NCBI RefSeq assembly: GCF_000422825.1
Contig: NZ_AUGU01000014.1
Location: forward strand, 186,001-250,000
Reading direction: 5' to 3'
Length of the DNA: 64,000 nt
From: Nocardioides insulae DSM 17944
GTDB lineage: Bacteria > Actinomycetota > Actinomycetes > Propionibacteriales > Nocardioidaceae
Shown here: one piece after another, positions 51,228-60,232 of the stretch
Numbering within the stretch: position 1 is the first letter of the stretch
Layout of the letters: each line of letters opens with the position of its first letter
The notes under the pieces: generated by a model
Databases searched by the model: none
What the model saw: only the letters and a program-made list of their open reading frames with translations
What the model was told of the DNA's origin: nothing
Position numbers and translations under genes: made by a program

Positions 51228-51926
51228 ATGCAGCAAGCACCGAAGAGAGAGGGGGCGGTCCCTGTGAACCCAGACGAAGCGGGCAGGCCGGTGGGGCGAC
51301 TGCGGCCCGAGAAGCGCGAGGCGATCATGACCGGCGCTCGGGAGATCTTCGCCCGCGAGGGATACGAGCGGGCCAGTGTCGACGCGATCGCCGCCGCGGC
51401 AGGCGTTTCGAATCGGACGCTCTACAAGCACTTCGCCGACAAGACCACCCTGTTCGCGGCGGTGATCGCCGAGTCCGCAGCACAGATCGCCGAGGAGGAG
51501 ACCACGCTCATCGAGCGCCTGCTTTCGCCGGTGAGCACCGCCGAGGAGGTCGAGCCGGCGCTGGTCGCGTTCGCGACCGAGTGGCTGGCCGGAACGACGC
51601 AGTCGGCCACCCACCGCGCACTCATCCGCCAGGTCGGCGCCGAAGCGGCCCACCTCGGAGCCGACATCATCACCGCCTGGTGGCAGGCGGGGCCGGGGCG
51701 GGTGAGGGCCGAACTGACCGCAACACTGGCCCGGTGGGCCGACCTCGGACTCCTCGGCATCGAACATCCCGAACGTGCCGCTATCCACTTCTCGGAACTC
51801 GTCTCGGCCAGGCCGGGGCCGCCCGGCTCACCCTTCACTCAACGGCAGCGGCGTGCCTGGGCCGTCGACGGAGTGGCCGTGTTCGTCCGCGGATACCGCC
51901 CACAGCCGACAACCCGACGCCGGTGA
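51228..51926 (+). CDS. TetR-family transcriptional regulator
   Basis: 232 residues. The N-terminal helix-turn-helix is REIFAREGYERASVDAIAAA, then AGVSNRTLYKHFADKTTLFAAV. An all-helical ligand domain follows. ATG at 51228 gives a ~30-residue leader. GTG at 51264 would remove part of it. It is divergent from the FMN reductase, with an operator between, so it is probably a repressor that senses a quinone-like or electrophilic compound. Confidence 0.91.
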   Translation: MQQAPKREGAVPVNPDEAGRPVGRLRPEKREAIMTGAREIFAREGYERASVDAIAAAAGVSNRTLYKHFADKTTLFAAVIAESAAQIAEEETTLIERLLSPVSTAEEVEPALVAFATEWLAGTTQSATHRALIRQVGAEAAHLGADIITAWWQAGPGRVRAELTATLARWADLGLLGIEHPERAAIHFSELVSARPGPPGSPFTQRQRRAWAVDGVAVFVRGYRPQPTTRRR

Positions 51927-51997
51927 ACCTCGGGATCGGCCCTGGGCGTCCCGTTCCCCGGTAGGCAAGGTCCGGCTGAGGGCCCGACTGCAGCCTC

Positions 51998-52029
51998 AGC
52001 CGGCCTCCACCCATGGGTGGAGGCCGGCT
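51998..52029. terminator. 32-bp perfect palindrome between convergent genes
   Basis: The 32 bases read the same on both strands, centred on CCATGG. It lies 71 bases after the TetR stop and 13 bases from the E2 stop. A bidirectional terminator is the likely function. Confidence 0.72.
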
Positions 52030-52042
52030 GGAGGGAAGGCGG

Positions 52043-53386
52043 TCAGAGCACGAGGCGGCGTACGTCGGAGGCGACGTGTGCGAGGTGGGCGGTGAACCGT
52101 GCCGCGAGGGCGCCGTCGATGACGCGGTGGTCGTAGGACAGACACAGCGGGAGCATCAGCCGGGGCACGAAGCCCTCGCCGTCCCAGACCGGCGACATCT
52201 TGGAGCGGACGACGCCGAGGATCGCCACCTCGGGGGCGCTGACGATGGGGGTGAAGTTGGTGCCCCCGATGCCGCCGAGACTGCTGATGGTGAAGGAGGC
52301 CCCCTGCATCTCGGTGGCGGTGAGCTTGCCGTCGCGGGCCTTCGCCGAGAGCTCGCCGAGCTCGTGGCTGAGCTCGACGATCCCCTTGCGGTCGACATCG
52401 CGGACCACCGGGACGACCAGGCCGTCGGGGGTGTCCACGGCGACCCCGATGTGGATGTAGTCCTTGAGCACCAGGGAGTCGCCGGCCAGCGAGCTGTTCA
52501 GCTCGGGGTACTTGCGCAGGCCCGACGCGGCGGCCTTGAGCAGGAAGCTGAGCAGAGTCACCCGGTAGCCGTCGGCCTTGGCCGCGGTGTCGAGTTCGCG
52601 GCGGTAGACGTCGAGCTCGGTGATGTCGGCCTCGTCGGAGTGGGTGACGTGGGGGACATTGAGCCAGGAGCGGTGCAGGTGCGGGCCGGACAGCCTCTTG
52701 ATGCGGGAGAGCGGCACCGTGCGGGTCGGCCCGAACTTCGAGAAGTCGACCTCGGGCACCGGTGGGATGCCGCCCCCGCTGGGCGCACCCGCCGGGGCGA
52801 GGCCGCGTTCGTAGTGGGTCAGCAGGTCCTGCTTGGTGATCCGGCCCTTCAACCCGGTACCGGTCACCGCGGCGAGATCCACCTCGAGTTCGCGGGCGAG
52901 GCGGCGTACGAGCGGGGTCGCCCGTACGCCGGCAGCCGGCTGCTCGTCCTCGGCCGACGCGGTCTCATCCTCGGCGGCGGCCGGAGACTGCACTGCCAGT
53001 GCGGGCTCGGCGGCCGTACGGGCCCGCGGTGCGGGAGCGGCCGGTGCCGCGGGCGCGGGCTCGGTCTTCTTTGCCTCCTGGACCTCCGGGGCCTCCGGGG
53101 CCTCCGGGGCCTCCGGGGCCTCGGCGGTCTCCGCGGTCTCCGCGGTCTCGGCGGTCTCCGCGGTCTCGGCGATCGCGATGACGCTGCCCTGGCGGACCAT
53201 GTCGCCGACCTTCACCGACAGCGACACGATCGTGCCGGCGATGGGGGAGGGGATGTCCATGGTCGCCTTGTCGGTCTCCAGGGTGACCAGCGGGTCCTCG
53301 GCGCTCACCTGGGTGCCGGGCTCGACGAGCAGCTCGATGACGGGTACGTCGCCGAGATCGCCGATGTCGGGAACCTTGATTTCCAT
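52043..53386 (-). CDS. aceF: Dihydrolipoyl acyltransferase, E2 of the pyruvate dehydrogenase complex
   Basis: 447 residues. One lipoyl domain (LETDKATMDIPSP, lipoylated K40) is followed by a 30-residue ETA/EAP-repeat linker and an Ala/Pro hinge. A peripheral subunit-binding domain (about 150-185, ATPLVRRLARELEVDLAAVT) precedes the catalytic domain, with the active-site His-x-x-x-Asp in SYDHRVIDG. The acyl group passes from E1 to CoA here. It starts 11 bases after aceE on the same strand, so the pair is cotranscribed. E3 (lipoamide dehydrogenase) is not in the window. Confidence 0.93.
   Translation of the reverse strand: MEIKVPDIGDLGDVPVIELLVEPGTQVSAEDPLVTLETDKATMDIPSPIAGTIVSLSVKVGDMVRQGSVIAIAETAETAETAETAETAEAPEAPEAPEAPEVQEAKKTEPAPAAPAAPAPRARTAAEPALAVQSPAAAEDETASAEDEQPAAGVRATPLVRRLARELEVDLAAVTGTGLKGRITKQDLLTHYERGLAPAGAPSGGGIPPVPEVDFSKFGPTRTVPLSRIKRLSGPHLHRSWLNVPHVTHSDEADITELDVYRRELDTAAKADGYRVTLLSFLLKAAASGLRKYPELNSSLAGDSLVLKDYIHIGVAVDTPDGLVVPVVRDVDRKGIVELSHELGELSAKARDGKLTATEMQGASFTISSLGGIGGTNFTPIVSAPEVAILGVVRSKMSPVWDGEGFVPRLMLPLCLSYDHRVIDGALAARFTAHLAHVASDVRRLVL
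53081..53170. repeat. Ten 9-bp units inside the E2 gene
   Basis: Units alternate between GGCCTCCGG-like (five) and GGTCTCCGC/GGTCTCGGC (five), giving ETA x5 and EAP x4 plus EVQ in the linker between lipoyl and binding domains. Nine-base units keep the reading frame, so repeat number can vary without frameshift. Confidence 0.85.
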
Positions 53387-53397
53387 CGTTGCTGTCC

Positions 53398-56046
53398 TCA
53401 CGCGTTGGCCGGGTCGTGCCGGTCGGGGTCGATGCCGTACTTCTCGATGGCCTGGGCGACGACCTCGGCGGTCACGACGCCCTCGGCGGCCAGGCTGCGC
53501 AGAGCGGCGACCGCGATGAAGTGGCGGTCGACCTCGAAGTGGCGGCGCAGGTTGCGGCGGTAGTCGGAGCGGCCGAAGCCGTCGGTGCCCAGCGAGGTGA
53601 AGCGGCCGGGGACGAAGGTGCTGATCTGGTCGGCGTAGGACTTCATGTAGTCGGTGGCCGCCACGACCGGCGTGCTCTTGGTGCCCAGGCACTGCGCGAC
53701 GTACGGCGTGCGAGGCTCCTCGAGCGGGTGCAGGGTGTTCCACCGCTCGGTGGCCAGAGCGTCGCGGCGGAGCTCGGTGAAGCTGGGCGCGCTCCACACG
53801 TCGGCCTTGATCTTGAAGTCCGAAGCGAGCAGGTCGGCGGCGGCCAGCACCTCGCGCAGGATCGTGCCCGAACCGACCAGATTGATCTTCGCGGCCCCAC
53901 GGCCGGTGCCGGGCCGCAGCAGGTAGAGCCCCTTGAGGATCCCCTCCTCGGCCCCCTCGGGCATCGCCGGGTGCTCGTAGTTCTCGTTCATCAGGGTGAG
54001 GTAATAGAAGACGTCCTCCTGCTCGGCGTACATCCGGCGCAGGCCGTCGGCCACGATCACGGCCAGCTCGTAGGAGTAGGTCGGGTCGTAGGAGACGCAG
54101 TTGGGGATCATCGCGGCCTGGAGGTGGCTGTGACCGTCCTCGTGCTGCAGTCCCTCGCCGTTGAGCGTGGTCCGCCCGGCGGTGCCGCCGAGCAGGAAGC
54201 CGCGGGCGCGCATGTCGCCGGCCGCCCAGGCGAGGTCGCCGATGCGCTGGAACCCGAACATCGAGTAGTAGATGTAGAACGGGATCATCGGGGTGTCGTT
54301 GGAGGAGTACGACGTCGCGGCCGCGATCCACGAGGACATCGCACCGGCCTCGTTGATGCCCTCCTGGAGGATCTGCCCGCTGGCGTCCTCCTTGTAGAAC
54401 ATCAGCTGGTCGGCGTCCTCGGGGGTGTAGAGCTGACCGCTCTGCGAGAAGATCCCGATCTGGCGGAAGAGCCCCTCCATGCCGAACGTGCGCGCCTCGT
54501 CGGGGACGATCGGCACGACCCGCTTGCCGACCTGCTTGTCGCGCAGCAGCTTGGTGAGGATCTGGACGAACGCCATCGTCGTGGAGATCTCGCGGCCGTT
54601 GGATCCGGCGACCTGGGCGGCGAAGGCCTCGACGCCGGGCACGGGCAGTGCGGCCGACTTCTGTCGGCGGCTGGGGAGGTAGCCGCCGAGTTCCTTGCGG
54701 CGGGCGTGCAGGTAGGTGTGCTCCGGCGAGCCCTCGGGGAAGGACACGTAGGGGTGGTCCAGCAGGTGCTCGTCGCTGACCGGGATCGCGAACCGGTCGC
54801 GGAAGGCGCGCAGCGCGGGCTCGGCGACCTTCTTGGCCTGGTGGGAGATGTTCAGGGCCTCGCCGGCGGCGCCGAGGCCGTAGCCCTTGACGGTCTTGGC
54901 CAGGACGACGGTGGGCGAGCCGGTGTGCGCGTGCGCGGCGGCGTAGGCGGCGTACACCTTCTGCGGGTCGTGGCCGCCTCGGGTCAGGCGCCAGATCTCC
55001 TCATCGCTCCAGTCGGCGACCATCGCCGCGAGCTCGGGGTCGACCCCGAAGAAGTGCTCGCGGACGTAGGCGCCGTCCTTGGACTTGAAGGTCTGATACT
55101 CCCCGTCGACGCACTCCATCATCCGGCGCTTGAGCGCGCCGGTGGTGTCCTGGGCGAGCAGCGTGTCCCAGCCCGAGCCCCACACCAGCTTGATGACGTT
55201 CCAGCCGGCGCCGCGGAAGACGCCCTCGAGTTCCTGGATGATCTTGCCGTTGCCGCGCACCGGTCCGTCCAGGCGCTGCAGGTTGCAGTTGACCACGAAG
55301 ATCAGGTTGTCCAGGTGCTCGCGGGCGGCCATCGAGATGGCGCCGAGCGACTCGGGCTCGTCGGTCTCGCCGTCACCGAGGAACGCCCAGACCTTCCGGC
55401 CCGCCGTGTCGGCCAGGCCACGGGCGTGGAGGTACTTCAGGAACCGGGCCTGGTAGATCGACATCAGCGGGCCGAGACCCATCGAGACGGTCGGGAACTG
55501 CCAGAAGTCGGGCATCAACCACGGATGGGGGTACGACGAGAGCCCGGCGCCGCCGGTCTCCTGTCGGAAGTTGTCCAGCTGGGCCTCGGTGAGGCGGCCC
55601 TCGAGGAAGGCGCGGGCGTAGATGCCGGGGGAGATGTGGCCCTGGGCGTAGATCAGATCGCCGCCGTGACTCTCGGTCGGGCTGTGCCAGAAGTGCTGGA
55701 AGCCGACGTCATAGAGGGTCGCGGCGGACTGGAAGCTGGCCAGGTGGCCGCCGAGCTCGGTGGAGTCCTTGTTGGCGCGCAGCACCATCGCGATCGCGTT
55801 CCAGCGGATCGCGGACCGGATCCGCTTCTCGATCGCGTGGTCGCCGGGGTGGGTGGGTTCGGCGGAGCGCGGCACGGTGTTGACGTACGGCGTGGTCGCC
55901 ACGAAGGGTGCTCGGGTACCGAGGCGCTGGGCCTCCTCGAGCATCTGGTCGAGCAGGAACCTGGTCCGCTCCTCGCCCTCGAACTCCAGGACCGCCGCGA
56001 GCGCGTCGCGCCACTCCTGCGTCTCCTCAGGGTCGATGTCGGTCAT
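53398..56046 (-). CDS. aceE: Pyruvate dehydrogenase E1, homodimeric
   Basis: 882 residues, the usual size of homodimeric E1. Thiamine diphosphate motif: GDGETDEPESLGAISMAARE...NCNLQ. Other signatures are IRSAIRWNAIAMVLRANKDS, SSYPHPWLMPDFWQFPTVSM and FGMEGLFRQIGIFSQSGQLY. It decarboxylates pyruvate and acetylates the E2 lipoyl group. A CATCC/GGATG inverted repeat at 56081-56095 lies in its upstream region. The downstream gene is E2. Confidence 0.97.
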   Translation of the reverse strand: MTDIDPEETQEWRDALAAVLEFEGEERTRFLLDQMLEEAQRLGTRAPFVATTPYVNTVPRSAEPTHPGDHAIEKRIRSAIRWNAIAMVLRANKDSTELGGHLASFQSAATLYDVGFQHFWHSPTESHGGDLIYAQGHISPGIYARAFLEGRLTEAQLDNFRQETGGAGLSSYPHPWLMPDFWQFPTVSMGLGPLMSIYQARFLKYLHARGLADTAGRKVWAFLGDGETDEPESLGAISMAAREHLDNLIFVVNCNLQRLDGPVRGNGKIIQELEGVFRGAGWNVIKLVWGSGWDTLLAQDTTGALKRRMMECVDGEYQTFKSKDGAYVREHFFGVDPELAAMVADWSDEEIWRLTRGGHDPQKVYAAYAAAHAHTGSPTVVLAKTVKGYGLGAAGEALNISHQAKKVAEPALRAFRDRFAIPVSDEHLLDHPYVSFPEGSPEHTYLHARRKELGGYLPSRRQKSAALPVPGVEAFAAQVAGSNGREISTTMAFVQILTKLLRDKQVGKRVVPIVPDEARTFGMEGLFRQIGIFSQSGQLYTPEDADQLMFYKEDASGQILQEGINEAGAMSSWIAAATSYSSNDTPMIPFYIYYSMFGFQRIGDLAWAAGDMRARGFLLGGTAGRTTLNGEGLQHEDGHSHLQAAMIPNCVSYDPTYSYELAVIVADGLRRMYAEQEDVFYYLTLMNENYEHPAMPEGAEEGILKGLYLLRPGTGRGAAKINLVGSGTILREVLAAADLLASDFKIKADVWSAPSFTELRRDALATERWNTLHPLEEPRTPYVAQCLGTKSTPVVAATDYMKSYADQISTFVPGRFTSLGTDGFGRSDYRRNLRRHFEVDRHFIAVAALRSLAAEGVVTAEVVAQAIEKYGIDPDRHDPANA

Positions 56047-56080
56047 TCCGTGTCCTCCGCTCGGTGATGGGCGACACCAT

Positions 56081-56095
56081 CATCCGAAATGGATG
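56081..56095. promoter_or_regulatory. Inverted repeat upstream of aceE
   Basis: CATCC-GAAAT-GGATG, 35 bases before the aceE start. It may bind a regulator. The LysR gene next door is one candidate, though LysR sites more often have T-N11-A symmetry. Confidence 0.4.
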
Positions 56096-56127
56096 GACAT
56101 GCGTCCAATGCCTGCCTCCGCAGCAAA

Positions 56128-57024
56128 TCATGCGTTTGACGAATGGATAGTGCGACTTGCCTCGAGCGCATGCGCACGGAAGGCCGCGGAGGCCGGCGGC
56201 AACGTCCGGTCGCGTACCCAGGCGATGCCGATCTCGCGGCTGGCACGTACGTCGGTGACCCGCAGGTCGGGCACCGGCTGGGCGCTGCCGAGGCGCAGTT
56301 CGGGGAGGAGCGCCACCCCCAGGCCGGCCGAGACCAGCCCGCGCAGCGTCTCCACCTCCTCGCCCTCGAATCCGATCTGCGGGTCGAAGCCGGCCTCGGC
56401 ACACAGGTCCTCGGTGACCCGGCGCAGGCTGAAGCCGGGCTTGAGGACGATGAACTGCTCCTCGGCCAGGTCGGCCAGGCGGGCGGTACGCCGGCCCGCG
56501 AGCCGGTGATCGGGCGGCACCACCAGCCGCAGCGGCTCCAGGAAGAGCCGGCGGCTCTCCAGGGAGGGCAGGCGGGGACGGTCGCCGGTGATCGCGATGT
56601 CCACGAGGCCGTTGACCAGATCCTCGACCAGGCCCGCGTCGCCGTACTGCCGCAGATCGAACCTGACCTGGGGGCGCTCGGCCCGGAACCCCCGGATCAG
56701 CTCGGGGACCAGCCAGGTGCCGAGGGTGTGGAGGAACGCCAGCGGGACGAACCCCGCATCGGGTGCGGCGATGTCGCCGACCGAGCGCACGCCACGGTCG
56801 TACGCGTCGACCATCTGGCGGGCGTGCAGGACCAACTCACGACCTGCCGGGGTGAGCACCAGCCCCCTCCCGGCGCGCTGGAACAGCGGGGTGCCGACCT
56901 CGCGCTCGAGCCGGGCCAGCGCCCTGGACAGGGACGGCTGGGTACGACGCGCGCGTTCAGCCGCTTCGGTCACCGTGCTGCCGACCGCCACATCCAGGAA
57001 TGCGCGGATCGTCTCGATCTCCAT
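56128..57024 (-). CDS. LysR-family transcriptional regulator
   Basis: 298 residues, the typical LysR length. The N-terminal helix-turn-helix is MEIETIRAFLDVAVGSTVTE, then ARRTQPSLSRALARLEREVG. The effector domain begins at about 90 (FVPLAFLHTLGTWLVPELIR). It sits between aceE and an MDR oxidoreductase, all on the minus strand. Its target may be the PDH operon or the oxidoreductase; position alone does not decide. Confidence 0.92.
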   Translation of the reverse strand: MEIETIRAFLDVAVGSTVTEAAERARRTQPSLSRALARLEREVGTPLFQRAGRGLVLTPAGRELVLHARQMVDAYDRGVRSVGDIAAPDAGFVPLAFLHTLGTWLVPELIRGFRAERPQVRFDLRQYGDAGLVEDLVNGLVDIAITGDRPRLPSLESRRLFLEPLRLVVPPDHRLAGRRTARLADLAEEQFIVLKPGFSLRRVTEDLCAEAGFDPQIGFEGEEVETLRGLVSAGLGVALLPELRLGSAQPVPDLRVTDVRASREIGIAWVRDRTLPPASAAFRAHALEASRTIHSSNA

Positions 57025-57068
57025 GGATGCATGTTCTCACCGCATGGAATCCTCACGTGGGGACGACG

Positions 57069-58214
57069 TCAGCGACCCTCGCCCAGGCTGGGGACGATGA
57101 GGTACTTCTCGCCCGTCGCCGACTTCGCGTAGGCCTTCACCACATCGAGCGAGAGGGCCCGGTCCAGGGAGATCTCCTGGGTGAAGTTCGAGGCGAAGGT
57201 CGTGGTGAGCTCGTCCATGACCCGGGCCTGGAGCTCGGCCTGGCGCTGCGGGCCGACCTTCTCCAGGAACGGCATCAACAGCCAGCCGCCGATGCCCCAC
57301 GCCATCCCGAACCGGCGGTCCAGGACGGTCGGCGAGACGTCGAGCGCGCCATAGACGTAGACCTGCTTGTGCGAGGCGGAGCCGTAGCGGCTGTACTCGC
57401 CGGACGCGCGCGAGGCCACTACCTCCATCGCGGCGAGGATCTGCGAGGTCAGGGTGCCTCCGCCGATCGCGTCGAAGGCCAGCGTCGCACCGGTCGCGGC
57501 GAGTGCCTCGACGAGGTCGGCGTCGAAGGTCGGCGAGGTGCTGTCCAGGACGTGCTCGGCTCCCTGGCTCCGCAAGAGTTCGACATGCTCGGCCTTGCGC
57601 ACGATCGCGACCAGTGGGACCCCGTCGGCCAGGCAGAGCCGGTTGAGCATCTGACCGAGGTTGGACGCCGCGGCGGTGTGGACCAGCGCGGTGTGCCCTT
57701 CGGCGCGCATCGTGTCGAGGAACGCGAGCGCCGTCATCGGGTTGACGAACGAGGACGCGCCCTCGGCCGGCGTACGGCCCTCGGGCAGGACCTGGAGCTG
57801 CTGGACGTGGAGGCGGCGGAACTGGGTGTACATGCCGCCGCCGATCGCGAAGACGGTCTTGCCGAGCAGTGCCTGGGCCGCCTCGGACGTGCCGGCGGCC
57901 ACGACCACACCGGCACCCTCGTTGCCGACCGGCATGGAGGTGTCCAGCCGGGAGGCCACCGCGGTGAGCGCCGCGGCGGGTACCTCGGCGGTGAGACGCG
58001 GTGCCTGCGGCGTACCGGTCTCGCGAGCGGTGCCCAGACGCCCAGGCCCGAGCAGGAGGCCCAGGTCGGACGGGTTGATCGGGGTGGCGTCGACCCGCAC
58101 GATCACCTGGTCCGGTCCCATCGGTGGGAGGGGAACCTCCTCGATCGAGAGCTCGAGCGTGCCGGCTGAGGTGATCTTCGAGCGAAGCTCGCGGGTCGTG
58201 GTGGGGGTCGTCAT
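57069..58214 (-). CDS. MDR-family oxidoreductase
   Basis: 381 residues. The GroES-like N-terminus (VIVRVDATPINPSDLGLLLG) precedes a nucleotide-binding domain (ALVHTAAASNLGQMLNRLCL). A long C-terminal half follows (GGWLLMPFLEKVGPQRQAEL). It resembles the trans-2-enoyl-CoA/quinone reductase branch that lacks zinc. Substrate uncertain. It ends 44 bases before the LysR gene and may be its target. Confidence 0.82.
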   Translation of the reverse strand: MTTPTTTRELRSKITSAGTLELSIEEVPLPPMGPDQVIVRVDATPINPSDLGLLLGPGRLGTARETGTPQAPRLTAEVPAAALTAVASRLDTSMPVGNEGAGVVVAAGTSEAAQALLGKTVFAIGGGMYTQFRRLHVQQLQVLPEGRTPAEGASSFVNPMTALAFLDTMRAEGHTALVHTAAASNLGQMLNRLCLADGVPLVAIVRKAEHVELLRSQGAEHVLDSTSPTFDADLVEALAATGATLAFDAIGGGTLTSQILAAMEVVASRASGEYSRYGSASHKQVYVYGALDVSPTVLDRRFGMAWGIGGWLLMPFLEKVGPQRQAELQARVMDELTTTFASNFTQEISLDRALSLDVVKAYAKSATGEKYLIVPSLGEGR

Positions 58215-58327
58215 GGCCAGAGCCTAGGGAACCCCCGATCGATCCCGCCTGCTCCGCGCCGCGATGTGGAACGCGCCGCCGCCGGACCGGCGTCGGTGCG
58301 GGGTAGCCTGCCGACAGGGAGGCGCTG

Positions 58328-58804
58328 ATGTGTGAGCACTGCGGATGCCGGGAGATCGAGCCGATCGCCGAACTGATGGATGAGCACTACGCCCTGCTCG
58401 ACGAGGCCCACCTGATCCGACAGGCACTGGCCGAGGGGGATCGGAGCGCTGCCCTCGGCCGCATCCAGCACCTGGTCGCCCACCTCCACACCCATGTGAC
58501 CAAGGAGGAGGAGGGCATCTTCACGGCGCTGCGCAACCTGGACGAGTTCGTCGATGAGGTCGAGCAGCTCGAGAAGGAGCACGTCATGCTCGATGACGGC
58601 ATCGGTGGGCTCGACCCCAGCAGCCCCGGCTTCGAGCAGGCGGTGACCGCGCTGCTGGCCGAGCTGGAGGAGCATGTCGAGAGGGAGAACCTCGGCATCT
58701 TCCCGGTCTCCGTGGTCACCCTCGGCGCCGAGGGCTGGGACCGTGTCGACCGGGCCCGCTCGGACCATCCCACCTTCTTGGACGGGGAGCAGACCGCCCG
58801 TTGA
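58328..58804 (+). CDS. Hemerythrin-type (HHE) domain protein with N-terminal CxxCxC
   Basis: 158 residues. MCEHCGCREIEPIAELMDEH begins with a Cys-x-x-Cys-x-Cys motif, then the HHE domain: HYALLDEAHLIRQALAEGD, HLHTHVTKEEEGIFTALRNL and the final EEHVERENLGIFPV. These are ligands for a di-iron centre. Related proteins sense or store oxygen, nitric oxide or iron. The N-terminal cysteines could bind zinc or a redox metal and are unusual for the small bacterial HHE proteins. Confidence 0.88.
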   Translation: MCEHCGCREIEPIAELMDEHYALLDEAHLIRQALAEGDRSAALGRIQHLVAHLHTHVTKEEEGIFTALRNLDEFVDEVEQLEKEHVMLDDGIGGLDPSSPGFEQAVTALLAELEEHVERENLGIFPVSVVTLGAEGWDRVDRARSDHPTFLDGEQTAR

Positions 58805-58887
58805 AGCGCCCGGGCGGAGTACGGAGCGGGCGGGTGCGCGCAGGCCGCAGCGCCCGGCTACGCCGGTGGGGTGGTGCCAGGCGCTCG

Positions 58888-59154
58888 CTACCTGGAGATG
58901 GCCTTGCGGTTCTTCGAGGTCACCGCCTCTGCGGTGCCCACCAGCGCGATGGAGGCGACCACGGCCAGGACGAAGCCGATGATGTTGAGCTCCCAGATGC
59001 TGCCGGTGCCGAGCAGCCAGGCGATGGTGCCGCCGATGAGGGAGCCGACCACGCCCAGCCCGAGGGTGGCGAGGATGCCGAGGTCCTGCTTGCCGGGCTT
59101 GATCAGGCGAGCCAGTGCTCCGATGATCAGGCCGGCGATGAGTGAACCGATCAT
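58888..59154 (-). CDS. GlsB/YeaQ/YmgE-family stress-response membrane protein
   Basis: 88 residues with three membrane segments and Gly-rich helices: MIGSLIAGLIIGALARLIKP, LGVVGSLIGGTIAWLL. This family (transglycosylase-associated protein) is small and often stress-induced; its biochemical role is unsettled. It lies between the hemerythrin and dinB genes. Confidence 0.92.
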   Translation of the reverse strand: MIGSLIAGLIIGALARLIKPGKQDLGILATLGLGVVGSLIGGTIAWLLGTGSIWELNIIGFVLAVVASIALVGTAEAVTSKNRKAISR

Positions 59155-59191
59155 GACTCAACCGTACTCACGACCGGTGAGGTCCGGGAGT

Positions 59192-60232
59192 TCAATAGCC
59201 ACCCGGGGGCGGCACCATCTCCCCGCGGACGCCGAGCAGCCGGATCGGCCGGTCGTCCTCCAACCGGTCCAGGAGGTCCAGCGCGGTCGAGGCGAGGACC
59301 TCGGCGTCGTAGGTGGGCTCCGGCAGCTTGCGGCTGCGGACGGTGGTGAAGAACGGGGCGAACCGCACCTTGAGGTGCACCCTGCGGCAGGGGCGCGCCT
59401 CCCGGCGGAGGTCGGCCACCACGTCCCCGGCTAGGACGGCCAGGGCCGCGATCACCTCGGCCCGGGTGGTGAGGTCGCGCTGATAGGTCGTCTCGTGGCC
59501 GTGCGCCCGCGCCACCCACGGGGTGTCGTCGACCACGCCTTCTCCCAGGCCGCGACCGAGGGCGGCATAGTGCACCCCCATCCGCGGCCCGAACTCCTGC
59601 TGGAGCCGCTCCACCGACGTACCCGCGAGGTCGGTCACCGTGTGCACCCCGAGCGCGGCCAGCCGGGCGGCGACGCGCGTCCCGATCCCCCACACGGCAG
59701 TGGTGGGTCGAGCGCCCAGGACCTCGAGCCAGGTCTCGGCGGTGAGCCGGAACCGGCCGCGCGGCTTGCCGAGGTCGGTCGCGATCTTGGCGCGCACGGT
59801 GGTGTCCCCGATCCCCACCGAGCAGTGCAGTCCGGTGCTCGCCAGGACTGCGGCCTGGATGTCACGGGCGACGGCTTCGGGGTCCTCGGTGCGGAGGCCG
59901 AGGAACGCCTCGTCCCAGCCGAGCACCTGGACGGTGGCGCCCGGCACCTCCCGCAGGGTCGCCATCACCTGGTCGGAGGCGGCCTCGTAGACCGGCCGGT
60001 CGACGGGCAGGAGTACGGCGTGCGGGCACTTCCGCACCGCGATCCGGAGCGGCATCCCGGAGCGGACGCCGTACTCGCGCGCCTCGTAGGAAGCGGTGGA
60101 CACCACCGCTCGCTCGGTGGGATCGCCCCGACCGCCCACGATCACCGGCTGCCCGGCCAGTTCGGGACGTCGGAGCACCTCCACCGCGGCCAGGAACTGG
60201 TCGAGGTCGACGTGGAGCACCCAGTCCCTCAC
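59192..60232 (-). CDS. dinB: Y-family DNA polymerase IV, DinB2 type with Leu steric gate
   Basis: 346 residues. The first metal motif VDLDQFLAAVE places D9 and D11 as ligands and L14 at the steric-gate position, where most DinB have Phe or Tyr. SYEAREYGVRSGMPL follows, and the second metal motif is GWDEAFLGL, with G-W for the usual S-I. The C-terminal little-finger domain is complete, but no beta-clamp motif (QLxLF) is seen at the end. Mycobacterial DinB2 has the same Leu14 and GWDEA stretch and incorporates ribonucleotides. I infer the same here. Confidence 0.9.
   Translation of the reverse strand: MRDWVLHVDLDQFLAAVEVLRRPELAGQPVIVGGRGDPTERAVVSTASYEAREYGVRSGMPLRIAVRKCPHAVLLPVDRPVYEAASDQVMATLREVPGATVQVLGWDEAFLGLRTEDPEAVARDIQAAVLASTGLHCSVGIGDTTVRAKIATDLGKPRGRFRLTAETWLEVLGARPTTAVWGIGTRVAARLAALGVHTVTDLAGTSVERLQQEFGPRMGVHYAALGRGLGEGVVDDTPWVARAHGHETTYQRDLTTRAEVIAALAVLAGDVVADLRREARPCRRVHLKVRFAPFFTTVRSRKLPEPTYDAEVLASTALDLLDRLEDDRPIRLLGVRGEMVPPPGGY

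Noticed and set aside
53081..53170. Repeat tract considered as CRISPR
   Set aside because: Units are 9 bp, contiguous and coding, without spacers. No cas gene is present.
52043..54331. Long minus-strand frame joining part of aceE in another frame to E2
   Set aside because: Codons before 53386 read aceE out of frame. E2 starts at 53386 with a clean lipoyl domain.
53389..56067. 892-codon open frame on the plus strand opposite aceE
   Set aside because: It mirrors aceE on the opposite strand. High GC suppresses stops in this antisense frame, its start has no ribosome-binding site, and the product shows no domain.
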